Shown: positions 32,196 through 43,342, counted from the first letter of the stretch. The stretch: 64,000 bases of DNA from Limnanthes douglasii subsp. nivea (GCA_036936605.1 JAUPFV010000001.1:344669081-344733080); one strand, 5' to 3'. Notes: a model not told the origin generated them from the letters alone. Numbers and translations: made by a program.

Positions 32196-32880
32196 AAAAT
32201 ATAAAAAAATAAATCGAAGTACTTATTTGTAATACTTAATATTAGCTGACGATATCAGTGTCATATGATCAAACTACTATTTATCACACTAGTATGATAA
32301 AAGCCTCGTACTAGTTGGATATGTTCTTACTTATATATCATTGATTATTCTTACGACTTAGCCTCCTCTCAATTGAATTCTATTCGTCCAGTTTAATCAG
32401 GTTGGGGCTACCTGAACCATATAGGCACTACGGATGTTACTGCTCACCTCCTATAAGACCACACTGTCTTTGTTCCTTTGCGCCACTCTAATCAAGTACC
32501 ACCATCTTGATATATTGCAATCAAGTCACACCGCTTGATGAGCCACGGGCACTCTGAACTAGGATCTGTAGAGCAGATCAATCATTATGAGCATGGCTTG
32601 TACATCATGTAGACATCTGAGAATTTCACCCACATCATCCATCACAACGCCTTCCGTCTGGGTCTGACTCTTTTTGTATGAGTTAGCAACATTAACACAA
32701 ATCCTCATCCTATAATACTAATTACAATGTATATATATACACTAAAGCAGAAAGTAAACCCTAGCCTATATAGAGACTAATATTAAATAGCTCATATATA
32801 TTTTAACACAACCCATATATATTTGATTCTAATTGATTCTAATCCTGAACTCTAACAAAACACATTGCCAAATTAATTTT
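32196..32880. other. unclassified 680-bp stretch, possibly an LTR
   Basis: Not coding in any frame I can recognise and not repeated in the window. On the minus strand it starts TGTTAGAGTTC at 32858, has a TATATAGG box (about 32770) and is GC-richer in the middle, which fits a copia LTR, but no partner, primer site or target duplication was found. Confidence 0.35.
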
Positions 32881-32950
32881 GTATAATATATATTATTTCG
32901 AAAGAATTTAGAAAAACTAATAATCTTTAAAAAGTTATTAAAACCGACAT

Positions 32951-33324
32951 TGATGAGGTTTATTTTTGTTTGAGGGTAATTTTGTCCAGAGTTTTGTGGT
33001 ATTTCAAAGGTATTTAATGTTTGGATAGAATGTAGAGGGAGAATTGAGCTGCCTGGTTGTATTTAATTTTCATTACCTTCATTAAATGAAAGTGGTTGGG
33101 TATTTATACACTAATTGTGGGGCACATGGGCTTTCGGGTTGACTTATGGATTCGGGTCGAGTTCAAAGACCCATTAGCTTTAAGCAGGTAGATAATTAGC
33201 TTAGTCATGAAGTGATTAAGGTTTTAGTACATTAGTTCAGTCCAGACGGTTCAGTGGGTGGATATTGTCCGAATTGCCCCTGTCCGGTTCTCATAAAGAG
33301 TGACAACAAATTCCGGACTCATCA
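32951..33324 (-). repeat. 3' LTR of element C
   Basis: On the plus strand TGATGAGG to ACTCATCA. In element sense, the purine tract AAAAAAGGGGCTAC (33325-33338) precedes its TGATGAGT start. Confidence 0.95.
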
Positions 33325-33645
33325 GTAGCCCCTTTTTTAGGTTGTGTTCGAAGGCCTTTGATAAGACCTAAAAAATAGCTCAAGTGTAATTATAACTTTC
33401 TCCGGACATTTTGAAAATGTGTAACGACTTTATCCGGACAGACTGAAACCCTTAGAAGTTGAGCAGTTTCACCAGAGATCGTAGGACACGTGTCTTTCTC
33501 TGATTTGCCACACCGGCCGATCGTAGGACAGACTGAAAACCTTAGAAGTTCTTCATTTAATGTGAATGACACCAGCGCCGCCTTTAATCATTGCATCTAC
33601 CCTTTCGAATCCTCCTAAGTATCGAAGCATCATCTACCTGATTAG

Positions 33646-33652
33646 TATAAAT
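33646..33652 (+). promoter_or_regulatory. TATA box of the aORF in element C
   Basis: TATAAAT in a plant-like context with a pyrimidine-rich leader, about 100 bp before the aORF ATG at 33750. Directed opposite to gag-pol. Confidence 0.6.
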
Positions 33653-33749
33653 CAGTTCACTTTTCACTATTTCATTATCTTCATTATCTTTAATCTCTTA
33701 AACTCTAAAGCTTTCATCTCTCAAAAAACCTTTCTTTTGGTGTGAGTTT

Positions 33750-36725
33750 ATGTTCACAGCAAGAAACGCTTTGGTAAAAGGTGGGTGGCTCAGTTTGTGA
33801 GAGTTGGAAAAGGCTCAAAAGGTTGAACGAGATAGGCGCATCACTGCAGGCCTTCCTGTGTCCCCTGCTAATAAACCAGAAACACCAAGCTCAGAGCCTG
33901 ATCGGGGTTCTTCTTCAACCAAGAGTGCTAAACCTAGGAGGTTGTTCCAGTCCGACCTTTCACCAATCGTTTTGGGCTCATTGGTCTAGGAGTCAAAGCC
34001 TGTTGTTGAACCTGGGCATGCAGTCACAAGCTTTAAGAAACCTTCCCCATTTATTGTTATGGGATCAGATGTTGATATCTCCCCGGAGAAGCTGGTAGAT
34101 AGACGAAGGGGTCGTCTGGTAAAGGGGCAGGCTGCTGGCACACAGCCTAAGCCAAAATCCACGCCTTCGAAATCTGGGGCAAAAAGTAAAACCACAGGGT
34201 CAGAAGCACCCATAAAAACTCCCAAGGACAAGCTGTCCGGTCCAGAGGCAACTAGCTCTAGTCTTCGAAAAGAAACCTCCGAGTCTGAGCCCCAACCGGA
34301 CTCTAAACCCCAAGAGGGAAAGGATGCTCAACAATCTAGAGGGCCTACTGAGCCAATCACCAGCCCTTCTCTTCCTAAGACAGCTGACAACCCCTCCATG
34401 GTAATGGAGGATGTAATGGAGGATAGCATCGAAAAAGCCCCTTTCGAAACTGATGTCTCCGGGCAAACAAGAAAAACTGCCATTACTAGGAAGAGCAAAG
34501 GCAAAGAAGAAGTATGTTTAAAGCACCCGAACCTGCTGGAGTGCCTTGTGGGAAAGGTGGGGCCTTGTTTTCACAAGGTAAATGTTAAATATTTGCTGGC
34601 TATGCAGAAAATCAAGTACGCTTTCATTCACACAGCTAAACTTGGCCGGATAAGGACAAAGTGGGGTATTCCAGAGAATGTCAAAGTAAGGATCCCAATC
34701 GATCCAGAGACGCCCATGTATTGTAAGCTCAACGAGATTGTCTTCTATACCGAGTTGTTCAAATGGGGACTAAGGTTTCCTTTAGACCCAGAAATAGTCA
34801 GATATTTCCATATGATAAAGTTGTGCCCAAGTCAGCTAAGCCCCAATGCATGGTTCACCCCTATAGCATGTATCATGGCTTCAAGGCTCTCCGGAATTCC
34901 TCTTTCGATTGAGCAATTTGCTGCTGTGGCAAGCCTCTGCAAAAATCATCTCATCCCTTTCTATCAGTTCAACATGGGTGACAACTACAAGGTGGTGGAT
35001 GACTTGCTTGAGTTAGATAAAGGCTGGAAGACTCAATTTCTGTTCGCCAGTGGTGCTTGGGAGAATGGGAAGAAAATTAAAGCTGGTGTCAACCCAAGCA
35101 TGCTCACCAGCAGATGGCGAAGTGATGGTAAAATCTCACCAGATACTTCTACTTTTACTTAATTTTTTTAAAACTCTTTTTCCTTTTGCTTTTTGGTAGT
35201 ACTGCCCAAGGATTTCAACGATTACCTAGAGGCCGGGCAGACTACTTGTGCCAATTTGAACGCTTGGGCAGCTGAAAAATGGGCTAACCGCTTCCACAAC
35301 TGCTTTACCGGAGGTAACTTAGCCAGATCCTATTTTTGGAATACAACGGACCGGAGGGATCTTTCTTGGGAGGAATTAACTACTCCACCCCCTCCGGGAG
35401 TGATCCTCCGTAAGACAGAGGGAAAAAATGGAAAATTGGTCTTGCCGGGCAGAGCTAAAGTCCCAAGCAAGATGAAGGGCAAAGAGGCCAAGGCCGCGCA
35501 AGGTGTGGCAGAGGCCAATCCTACTAAGGTGGAAGAAGCTGTTCCAACAAATCCCGAGGGACAAGGTCAAGGGCAAATCGATGATGCCTTACTACAGGCG
35601 GTGGAGCACGAGAGCACCAAGGAAGCTGTTGGGTCTTCAAAGCCTCAAAAGGTCCTCAAAAAGGATAAAAAACAAGGAGCAGAAGGTGGAGGCCGGGATG
35701 CCAAGAGAAAGAAAACTTCCAAGGGAGATGAGGTTTCTCTCCGGGATCCGGAGCCACTACCTCTCGTTGACCCTACTGATCCTACGAGAGCAGAAGAGAT
35801 CCCTGGTGACTTTCACACCGAAGAGGTTGGAGGAGGGGATATTAGTATTGATGGTGTCGACATTACTAGGCTTGAGGGGATTGGTCTTTATTTTGAAAAC
35901 CTCCCTAGAGATGATTTTGTTGGGCCCTACCACCCTCCAAGTTCTTCGAACACCGTCACATTCAACGATAAGTCTTTCTCTGTCTCGAGCGAAAGGGATG
36001 TCATTGCTCACTCCATTCTGAGAAATGTCCAGCCAGTGCTTATCTTGGAAAAGCAAGTACGAAATCAGTCAGCCATCATCAACACCCTCAATTCTGACAA
36101 AGAGAAACTGTCTAGTGATCTTCTTAGTGCCAACCAAAATACTGAGGTATTGAGGAAAGAGAATGAGGAGTTGAAGAAACGTTAGGAGGAGTTGGCCAAC
36201 AGGTTAGCCGCTTCAGAAAGAGTTGCCAAAGAACTCCAGCTAAAGCAATCCATCTTTCAAAGATACCTCCTGTCATCAAAAGAGGAGGTGAAGGCCAAAG
36301 ATAGCACCATTCAGGCCTTAACTAATGACAAGATATCTCTGGAGAATAAGGTGTCCAAGGCTGATCAAGAAAAGGCTGACTTGTTGAGGGATCAGGAGAA
36401 AAAAATCCAGGCTAGGATGGATGCTTACACCAATGAGGTGATAGATTCTCAGGAGGCAAGGTATGCTGAGGTTAGGTCAGATATGGTTCTACTGTTTCAT
36501 TAAAAATTTCTGAAGAAGACCTTGGGGGATTTATGGCGATTCGTGGAGTACGAAGACATTCCTCACCATACCATGTCTGTTGGTGATAAGTACAACTACT
36601 CCAGTGAGGACACCAGTGATGAAGAAGAAGAAACCGGGGAGAGTCCGAATGATGAGAGTCCGGATGATGACCCAAAGAAGAAAAGGCCAAGTGAGGTTGA
36701 CCCATCTTCAAAGGCTCAGTCTTAA
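33750..36725 (+). pseudogene. antisense gene (aORF) of element C, nearly open
   Basis: Starts at 33750 with MFTARNALVKGGW. Exon 1 runs to 35127, the intron is 35128-35199 (72 bp, GT-AG, phase 1), and exon 2 runs to the TAA at 36723-36725; the splice gives about 967 codons. Only four in-frame stops occur (33798 TGA, 33987 TAG, 36183 TAG, 36501 TAA), each explainable as a C-to-T change in an Arg or Gln codon. Exon 1: Lys/Pro/Ser-rich region, then a conserved domain (LRFPLDPEIVRYFHMIKLCP, IPLSIEQFAAVASL, FASGAWENG) resembling the putative gypsy-type transposon family. Exon 2: NLNAWAAEKWANRFHNCF, DLSWEELTTPPPPGVILRK, a basic patch (KKDKKQGAEGGGRDAKRKK, 35660-35720), a coiled coil (about 36050-36470) and an acidic tail (SSEDTSDEEEETG). 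Looks like a nuclear, DNA- or chromatin-associated protein; that is inference. Confidence 0.85.
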
Positions 36726-36768
36726 AGTGTCAATTATCTTTTTCATTCTGTTGTAATTGAACTAAAGT

Positions 36769-36853
36769 CCTTGGATGGCCAAGGCATTTTTTGTAACCGT
36801 GTCCGGATAAACCTTTCTTGTTTTGAAAATTCAAAGTCCTTGGATGGCCAAGG
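36769..36853. repeat. twin 16-bp palindromes after the aORF stop of element C
   Basis: CCTTGGATGGCCAAGG at 36769-36784 and again at 36838-36853, 44 and 113 bp past the stop at 36725. Element A has the same 16-mer (reverse orientation) twice at the same place relative to its aORF. TTGTAA signals of plant 3' ends lie between them (36792). Confidence 0.85.
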
Positions 36854-37134
36854 AATTTCGTATGTTTTAATGAGTAGTTTTATTTTGCATAACTCACTCC
36901 TGCATTTTTTCATGATTTTACTTTTGGTGGCTAATGTTTAAACAGCCCTTAGTTATTTCATAAGTATTTTAAAGTAAAGTGAGAGTGTTTAAATACTCTA
37001 ATGACCAATGTTTAAGCAGTCACCATACCACAAATTTAATCTGGTCTGCTATTGATACAAAATTTCAGAGAAATCTTTTAATTGAAACACTCTGAATCTT
37101 TTAAGAAGGCATCAAATTTTATAAAACAAGCTCG

Positions 37135-37188
37135 GACACCTCATTAAAACCTCCCCGCGCCACCAGGATAGGAAAGAGTATGCCCCGA
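37135..37188 (-). other. conserved block after pol of element C
   Basis: On the minus strand, about 53 bp past the pol stop, the block ends GGTTTTAATGAGGTGTC (37151-37135) after GGTGGCGCGGGGA. Shared with A (19499-19552) and D (25199-25151). Role unknown; it includes a short purine-rich core (GCGGGGAGG). Confidence 0.7.
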
Positions 37189-37240
37189 AATATTTACATG
37201 AACTGTTAAGCAAGTAAATATTTACATAGTTTCTATTCCA

Positions 37241-38330
37241 AGTACAACCGGAGGTGTTCAATGTTCCAGGGGTGATTCAAAATCCTTTCATCTTTGTCTT
37301 GAAGCCGATATGTCCCAGGCTTAAGCTTTTCAATGACCACATAGGGTCCTTCCCAAGTTGGAGCCAACTTACCGAGCTGCTTCTCTTTAGTATGTAGGAA
37401 AACGTTTCTCAATACCTTATCGCCTGGCTGAAAATCGCTTCTTTTTACTTTAGAAGCAAATATGTTCTCATCAAACCTTGATAGTGTGCAGCTCTAAGGT
37501 GAGCCTTAACTCTTCTTTGTTCTATTAAGTCAAGTTGGCCTCTTATTGCCACCTCGTTAGCGTGTTTGGAAAAATTACGAACTCGAAATGAAGGGAGAGT
37601 AGCTTCTATGGGAGCTATGGCATCCATCCCATATACTAAGTCAAAGGGAGACTCTTGTGTTGCAGCCACGGGAGTGGTCCGGTAAGCCCACAAAACTTCT
37701 TGCAAATAGCTAGGCCATTTTCCAGCAGTCCATTCTAAATTCTTCTTCAGACCGGACAATATTGTCCTGTTAGCCACTTCGACCTGACCATTTGCTTGTG
37801 GGTGGAAAGAGGAAGAGAAACAATGTTGTATGCCTCTAGAGGCGCAAAAAATCTCCATTTCCTTGTTGTCGAACCGTGGTCCATTGTCTGTTATTATCTT
37901 TTGTGGAATTCCAAATCTGCAACAGATATTGGATAAAATGAATTTTATAATAGCCTTTGAAGTTGTACCTGCCAATGGAGCTTCTTCGATCCACTTTGAA
38001 AAGTAATCAATAGCAACGATTATAGTTCTGCGCCCCCCGGATGCCATGGGTAGAGGTCCCACTAAATCCAACCCCCATCGAGCAAAAGGTATTGGCTCAG
38101 AAATTGACTCTAAAGGGATGGCTGGGATATGAATTTCATTGTTATATCTCTGGCATGGGTCACACTTTCTTACCAACTCCCTAACATCTTTCATTATGGA
38201 GGGCCAATAGTACCCAGCTAACAAAACTCTTCTTGTTAGAGCCCTGAATCCACAGTGAGCTGATCCCTCACCATCATGTAACTCGGAGAGCACTATTTGA
38301 GACTCGTCGACCCCCAAAAATCGTAAGAGG
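37241..38330 (-). pseudogene. integrase of element C, one frameshift
   Basis: Open from 38317 to 37445 (290 codons). Zinc-binding residues ELHDGEGSAHCGFRAL and CDPCQRYNNE; catalytic core GLDLVGPLPMASGGRRTIIV with the first Asp, KIITDNGPRF with the second Asp and NGQVEVANRTILSGLKKNLE with the Glu, all intact. C-terminal part YGMDAIAPIEATLPSFRV. A frameshift near 37450 separates the last part (SDFQPGDKVLRNVFLHTKEK, KLAPTWEGPYVVIEK, HPWNIEHLRLYLE), which ends at about 37241. The best preserved integrase in the window. Confidence 0.88.
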
Positions 38331-38439
38331 GGTTTACTATAAGACTTCTTATAAAGAATATCTCTTAGGATGACAAAACCACGAGCCTTGTACTTTACTT
38401 TTCTTGCTATTGATTTTTCAGGAGGCAGGATGCCATCTG

Positions 38440-38930
38440 AGAGATATTAAAGGAGAGGAAATCTCCAATCTTGAGGCTGTTTTATCTGTATATTGAAAAT
38501 TTCTTCTTCATTATCCGGATCGACTCGAATGGATGGCAACTCTAGCATATGAATCCAAGGGTAGGACTCAGTATAGGCTATGGTTGCCAAGGAGTCTGCC
38601 AGTATATTTTCTGTTCGGGGTATGTGCTATTAAATGATGCTCTTGAAATTAAGTGCCACTTCTTTAGGAAAAAGTAAGTATTTAACCAGCTGCTCCTTTT
38701 TGGCTTCGGATTGACCTTGGGCATGATGGATAAGAAACTGAGAATTGCTCATCAACTTGACCATTTTGGCTCCACAAATAAGAGCTAATTTTAAACCAAC
38801 TATAGCAGCTTCATATTCAGACTCATTATTAGAAGCCATGAAAGCAAAACATATAGCTTGGTACATTCTGTCACCGTACGGAGAGGTCAAACATACCCCA
38901 GCACCACATCCCATGGTACTTCATCCACCA
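38440..38930 (-). pseudogene. second (archaeal-type) RNase H of element C
   Basis: TNGG, a stop (TGA, about 38926), then STMGCGAGVCLTSPYGDRMY, FAFMASNNESEYEAAIVGLK, KMVKLMSNSQFLIHHAQGQS, open 38914-38630. The extra RNase H defines the Tat clade. A one-base slip in a run of A (about 38955) separates it from the preceding RT-RNase H frame. Confidence 0.8.
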
Positions 38931-40172
38931 TTAGTCCGGACAACCCATACTTTTTTTGTCTTTCACACCAGTTGTTTGCTTAGTATCCCTATCTGAGTGA
39001 AATTCAACTAACAAATCTGCCACCGCTTGGGCTTTGACTGCTGTCTGAGGGGCAAAATCAATATCGTAGTCTCCCAATTCCACTGACCACTTAGTCATTC
39101 TACTTGAAATGTTGGCCTTTTGAAGAACGTTTTTTAAGGGAAAAGACGTCCGGACAATAATGGGATGAGCCTCAAAATAAGGCCTTATCTTTCTCGCACC
39201 AATCACTAGGGCTATTGCTAATTTCTCAAGCTTTAAATAGCGCTTTTCTGCATTACTCAAACTCTTCCTAATGTAATACACCCGACGGGGATATTTATCT
39301 ACCTCCCTTACCAATACTGCACTTATGGCACAACTAGAGACTGTCAAGTATATGAAAAGAGTCTCTCCGTCAACGGGTTTAAACAAAGTCTTGAGGGAGG
39401 ACAAATGCTTTTTGATTTCATCGAAGGCCTCATCACACTGTGACGACCAATCAAAATCCTTTGCACCTTTCAAAAGTTGAAAAAACGGGGCACACCTGTC
39501 TGAAGACCTTGAAATGAATCGATTTAATGCAGCCAACCTCCCAGTCAATCGTTGTACTTCTTTAACATTCCGGGGAGGCTCCATTTGCAGTAGAGCATTA
39601 AGTTGGTCTGGGTCAGGCTGTATCCCTTGCTCACTTATTACATACCCCAAAAATTTCCCGGACTATACTCCAAACACACACTTTTCCGGGTTTAATTTCA
39701 AATTTACTTTCACTAAGTTAGCAAAAGTTTCTTGGAGATCTGCCAAGTGTAGTTCTTCGTCCATACTTTTCACCATCATGTCGTCGATGTAAACTTCCAT
39801 GTTTCTTCCAATTTGATCAGCAAAATTCTTGTTTACCAACCTCTGATAAGTAGCCCCAACATTTTTTAACCCAAATGGCATCACCTTATAACAATGAAGG
39901 CCCCTATCAGTGACAAACGTAGTATGCTCCTGATCCTTTGGATCCACTTGAATCTGATTATACTCGGAGAAGGCATCCATAAAAGATAGCAGCTTGTTTC
40001 CAGATGTGGAATCCACCAACTGATCAATCCGGGGGACTGGGTATAAATCCTTTGGGCAAGCTCTGTTGAGATCTGTAAAATTGATACACATACGCCACTT
40101 GCCATTTTTCGTTTTCACCAATACCGGATTGGCTGTCCATAAAGGGTACTGAGACTCTTTTATGTGCCCCAT
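38931..40172 (-). pseudogene. reverse transcriptase and RNase H of element C
   Basis: RT 40172-39663: PLWTANPVLVKTKNGKWRMC, DLNRACPKDLYPVPRIDQLV, LLSFMDAFSEYNQIQVDPKD and the intact catalytic motif YIDDMMVKS (about 39790), up to NPEKCVFGV. One TAG (39663-39665) interrupts it, then GKFLGYVISEQGIQPDPDQL (open 39650-38931) with RNase H segments FKPVDGETLFIYLTVSSCAI, RRVYYIRKSLSNAEKRYLKL, MTKWSVELGDYDIDFAPQTA. Nearly intact. Confidence 0.88.
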
Positions 40173-40221
40173 TTTAGTAAGCCTGTCGACCTCTTGAACT
40201 ATGGCATCAGCCTTTTCCTTA

Positions 40222-41063
40222 TTAAGCTCTTCTCTTTTGTATCACAGGTGTTATGTCCCTTCGGATGGACAGTTGGTGTGATATAATATATGCTGGTACT
40301 CCGGTAACATCAGCATTGCACCAAGCAAAAACATGTTGATGGTCTTTCAGGAAGTTTAACATTTTACCTTTTAATTCCGATGTCATCTTGGACCCTATTT
40401 TGATATTTTTTCCTTCAGCCAAAGAATGTGTTTCAACTTATTCAATCGATATTAAAACTCCAGGGGTCTCTCTGGGGTCATCAATTTCACCCTTTCCCCC
40501 AGAAAGCCCCTGAAACTGGTATTCCTCGTTGATCCGAACTGCCCCCAACGTCCGAGGAGCCAGTGCTGTTGCATAACACTCTCTTGGTACCTTTTGGCTG
40601 CTCCGAACAACTCCCACTTTCCCTTGCACAACATATTTCAAACATTGGTGGACTGTTAAGGCCACGACATGCATCCTAGAGAGCCAAGACCTCCCTAGAA
40701 TAGAGTTATAACAAGTGGGACAATCTACCACGACGAACAGTATTCTAACCATCTTTTTAAAACGGCATTTTCCCAATAAGACCTCCTCCTCGAATTCTCC
40801 GATCACGTCGGCTGAGCTTCCTGTGAAACCCACAATCGACCTGTTCAAACGTTGAATCACTGCTGGATTTTTCATCTTTTGTAGGAAGTTAAAAAGAGAA
40901 TATTGGCAGAACTTCCGTTGCCCACCAAAATTCGCCTTATGTCATTGCCCCCGATGGATGCTCCTATGACAACAACATCTTCATGAGGACCATCTATATC
41001 CCTCAAGTCATCCTCATCAAAAATAATGAAAAGAAATGGAATCTGTGATTGATAGGAAGTCAT
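40222..41063 (-). pseudogene. protease region of element C
   Basis: Two open stretches. 41063-40872 has GPHEDVVVIGASIGGNDIRR and ILVGNGSSANILFLTSYKR, in which the usual Asp-Ser/Thr-Gly of the active site reads VGNGSS, so the catalytic Asp seems replaced by Gly or Asn. 40875-40438 has SIVGFTGSSADVIGEFEEEV, FVVVDCPTCYNSILGRSWLS and ARECYATAL-like PRECYATALAPR. The linker to RT (EGKNIKIGSKMTSELKGKML) follows at 40422-40222. Confidence 0.8.
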
Positions 41064-41105
41064 GCCTCCTTCCAGTTGGGTGGCTAAAGTAGGAACGTGC
41101 CTCTT

Positions 41106-42873
41106 TCACGAAGAAGCAGTTGGTGCTGTCATGGTGTCTCCTCCGAAAATTATGAGTGATTCAAAAAAGTTAATAAGCCCGGACACCGTCTTGCAACGTT
41201 CCACAATAACACCCACTCTATTCCGGGTCGGATCAGGGTCCAAGTATTCTGACTCTACATCGAACCTCTCGACTATCACCATAGCCCCTTGCGGAGCCGA
41301 TGTGCCTGCATTGTTTGGACCAGCCCGATGAGCGTTATCAGGCCTATTTCCACCTCTTCTTTTAACATATGCTCTCAACTTTCCTCTCTCAATCAAATTC
41401 TGGACTTCTTGCTCTAAAGCAATACTATCCTCAGTGGTATGGTCAGTATCATTATGATACTCACAGAAACAATTGTTACGGCTCTCCCTAGAAGATTGTA
41501 ACGCAGCCGACCTTCTATAGTGTACTTCGTCTTTTGTTTTGTCATAAATGGTGGCTACGTTTTCTTTCAACTCAGCAAACCATTCCGGTTGAACCCAAGA
41601 CCCTCGTTTATTTCTAGATTGTTGACTCTGAGCTGGTGCAGCTGGCTAAGACTGAGCTTTGGCTCTGTTATGACTCTGCCCGGCCTCCCTAGCCTTGTTT
41701 CCGGACTGATTTTGGTTTGGATTTGGTGCAGCCGGAGCAGACCTCACCTGCCTATGCACCCTAGTTTTCGTTGTTTCGTCTACATTAATCTGTTTTCCAA
41801 CCTGATTCAGCAGACCTCCCCATGTCATGGCCTTTTTTCTGGTTACTGAATCAGCCAAGTTTCCAGGGTTTAAGCCCTGCCTCAGAGAAGCTATTGCTAC
41901 TTGTTCGAAGCAATCAGCTAATCCATTTTTGGTGTTTACAAAGCGACTTATGTATTCTTTTAGAGATTCGTTCGGTTCTTGGGCACAATGGATAATTGTG
42001 TCTCTATTGCCCTTTACCTCCGTACTTCCAACAAACTGCCTTCGAAAAGCCACTCAAAAAGTATCGAAATTTCTGATACAGCCTTGTGGCAAACTATTGT
42101 ACCACTTCAGAGCACTCCCCGTAAACGGCTGGGAGAATGCTCTACAAAGAAACTTGTCATCATCATCAAAATTCATCATGAAATTTTTGAACTGTTCCAA
42201 GTGGTTATCCGGGTCTTTACTGCCATCATATTTTTCCATTTTTGTACTGTCAAACCTCTTAGGGAGGTTTCCGGACATGATCTTAGAGGACAATAGAGAT
42301 TGTCTCCAATTCCGGCCACGACAGAAAACAGTATCCTCATTAGGAGTTGTAAAGATACTTGGTTCATCATGGAAGGCGAAAGGATCCATCACCATCCGAT
42401 CTACGTGTCTCCGGCTATGAGACGATCTTTTGCCTATATGCCTCTTTAACTTTCCATGTCTATCCCTTTTTCTTGAGTACTTTTTGACTAACTTTTTTTT
42501 TTTTTTTCGAACGACCTTCATCACTGCTGGATGACAGGGATTCCTCGACTCCATCTTCGCCTGAGGAGCTGCTGGAAGATTCTGAGTCTGAATCAGAGCT
42601 CTCCACCGGTTTAGACCGGTGAGACTTTTTTGAGCTAGCATGAGTCGTTTTCGTGCTCATATGGGTTTTTGAGGGCTCATGCTCCCTTGGATTGTTAGTA
42701 TGATGAACTGACACCTTAGACTTTTCTTTTGTGCCCACCTCTGCCCTCTTGGCATCCCTCAGAGCTTCTATTTCAACTTTTAACCTATCTCGCTCCTTAA
42801 TGGTATATTCATCATTTTCCCCCACCACTTCGGCTGAAGCTGGTGGTACTTCCTGCACGTCCGGATTCATCCG
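41106..42873 (-). pseudogene. gag of element C
   Basis: Probable start at 42873 (MNPDVQEVPPASAEVVGEND), a highly charged Ser-rich N-terminus (SSDSDSESSSSSSGEDG). A frameshift lies in a run of A (T on the plus strand, 42490-42507). The core follows: MDPFAFHDEPSIFTTPNEDT, EQFKNFMMNFDDDDKFLCRA, SALKWYNSLPQG, a TGA at 42054-42056 after FDTF, then NESLKEYISRFVNTKNGLAD, NLADSVTRKKAMTWGGLLNQ, a TAG near 41646, and ATIYDKTKDEVHYRRSAALQ to IFGGDTMTAPTASS. Five or so lesions in all. Confidence 0.85.
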
Positions 42874-42923
42874 AACTGGTTTTTTCCTGATGGTTTTGAA
42901 TGTTAGATTCAGGCACCGTCGTT

Positions 42924-42941
42924 CTCCCACTGTGGTCGCCA
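42924..42941 (-). other. primer binding site of element C
   Basis: On the minus strand TGGCGACCACAGTGGGAG, three bases inside the 5' LTR end (42945). Identical to the site of element B. Confidence 0.9.
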
Positions 42942-42944
42942 ATT

Positions 42945-43337
42945 TGGTGAGGTTTATTTTTGTTTGAGGGTAATTTTGTCCAGAGTTTTGTGGTATTTCA
43001 AAGGTATTTAATGTTTGGATAGAATGTAGAGGGAGAATTGAGCTGCCTGGTTGTATTTAATTTTCATTACCCTAATTAAATGAGAGTGGTTGGGTATTTA
43101 TACCCTTAATTGTGAGCCACATCGGCTTTCGGGTTGACTTATGAATTCGGGTTGACTTATGAATTCGGGTCGGGTTCAAAAATCCATTAGCTTTAAGCAG
43201 GTAGATAATTAGCTTAGTCATGAAGTGATTAAGTTTTTAGTACATTAGTTCAGTCCGGACGGTTCAGTAGGTGGATGTTGTCCGAATTGCCCCTGTCCGG
43301 TTCTCATAAAGAGTGACAACAATTTCCGAACTCATCA
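42945..43337 (-). repeat. 5' LTR of element C
   Basis: Pairs with 32951-33324. Contains a tandem 19-bp copy of GACTTATGAATTCGGGTT-like sequence (43137-43170) absent from the other LTR. Followed by the target copy GACAT. Confidence 0.95.
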
Positions 43338-43342
43338 GACAT

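Larger units (their letters stand above)
32951..43337 (-). mobile_element. Tat-type Ty3/gypsy element C, complete and youngest
   Basis: 10387 bp between target duplicates GACAT (32946-32950, 43338-43342). LTRs 32951-33324 and 42945-43337 are very similar apart from a 19-bp duplication. On the minus strand: primer site, gag, protease, RT, RNase H, second RNase H, integrase. On the plus strand: aORF, between pol and the 3' LTR. Catalytic motifs of RT and integrase are intact, and defects are a limited number of stops and small indels. Its pre-insertion site is recognisable at 56272-56430. Confidence 0.95.

Noticed and set aside
32196..32880. rRNA or organelle insertion
   Set aside because: Locally GC-richer, but I could not match any conserved rRNA or plastid segment; an LTR is more likely.
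33390..34466. minus-strand frames opposite the aORF of element C
   Set aside because: No similarity to gag or pol and composition mirrors the opposite-strand gene.
42924..42941. tRNA gene fragment
   Set aside because: Only the 18-nt primer match is present, at the fixed place next to an LTR, repeated in three elements.
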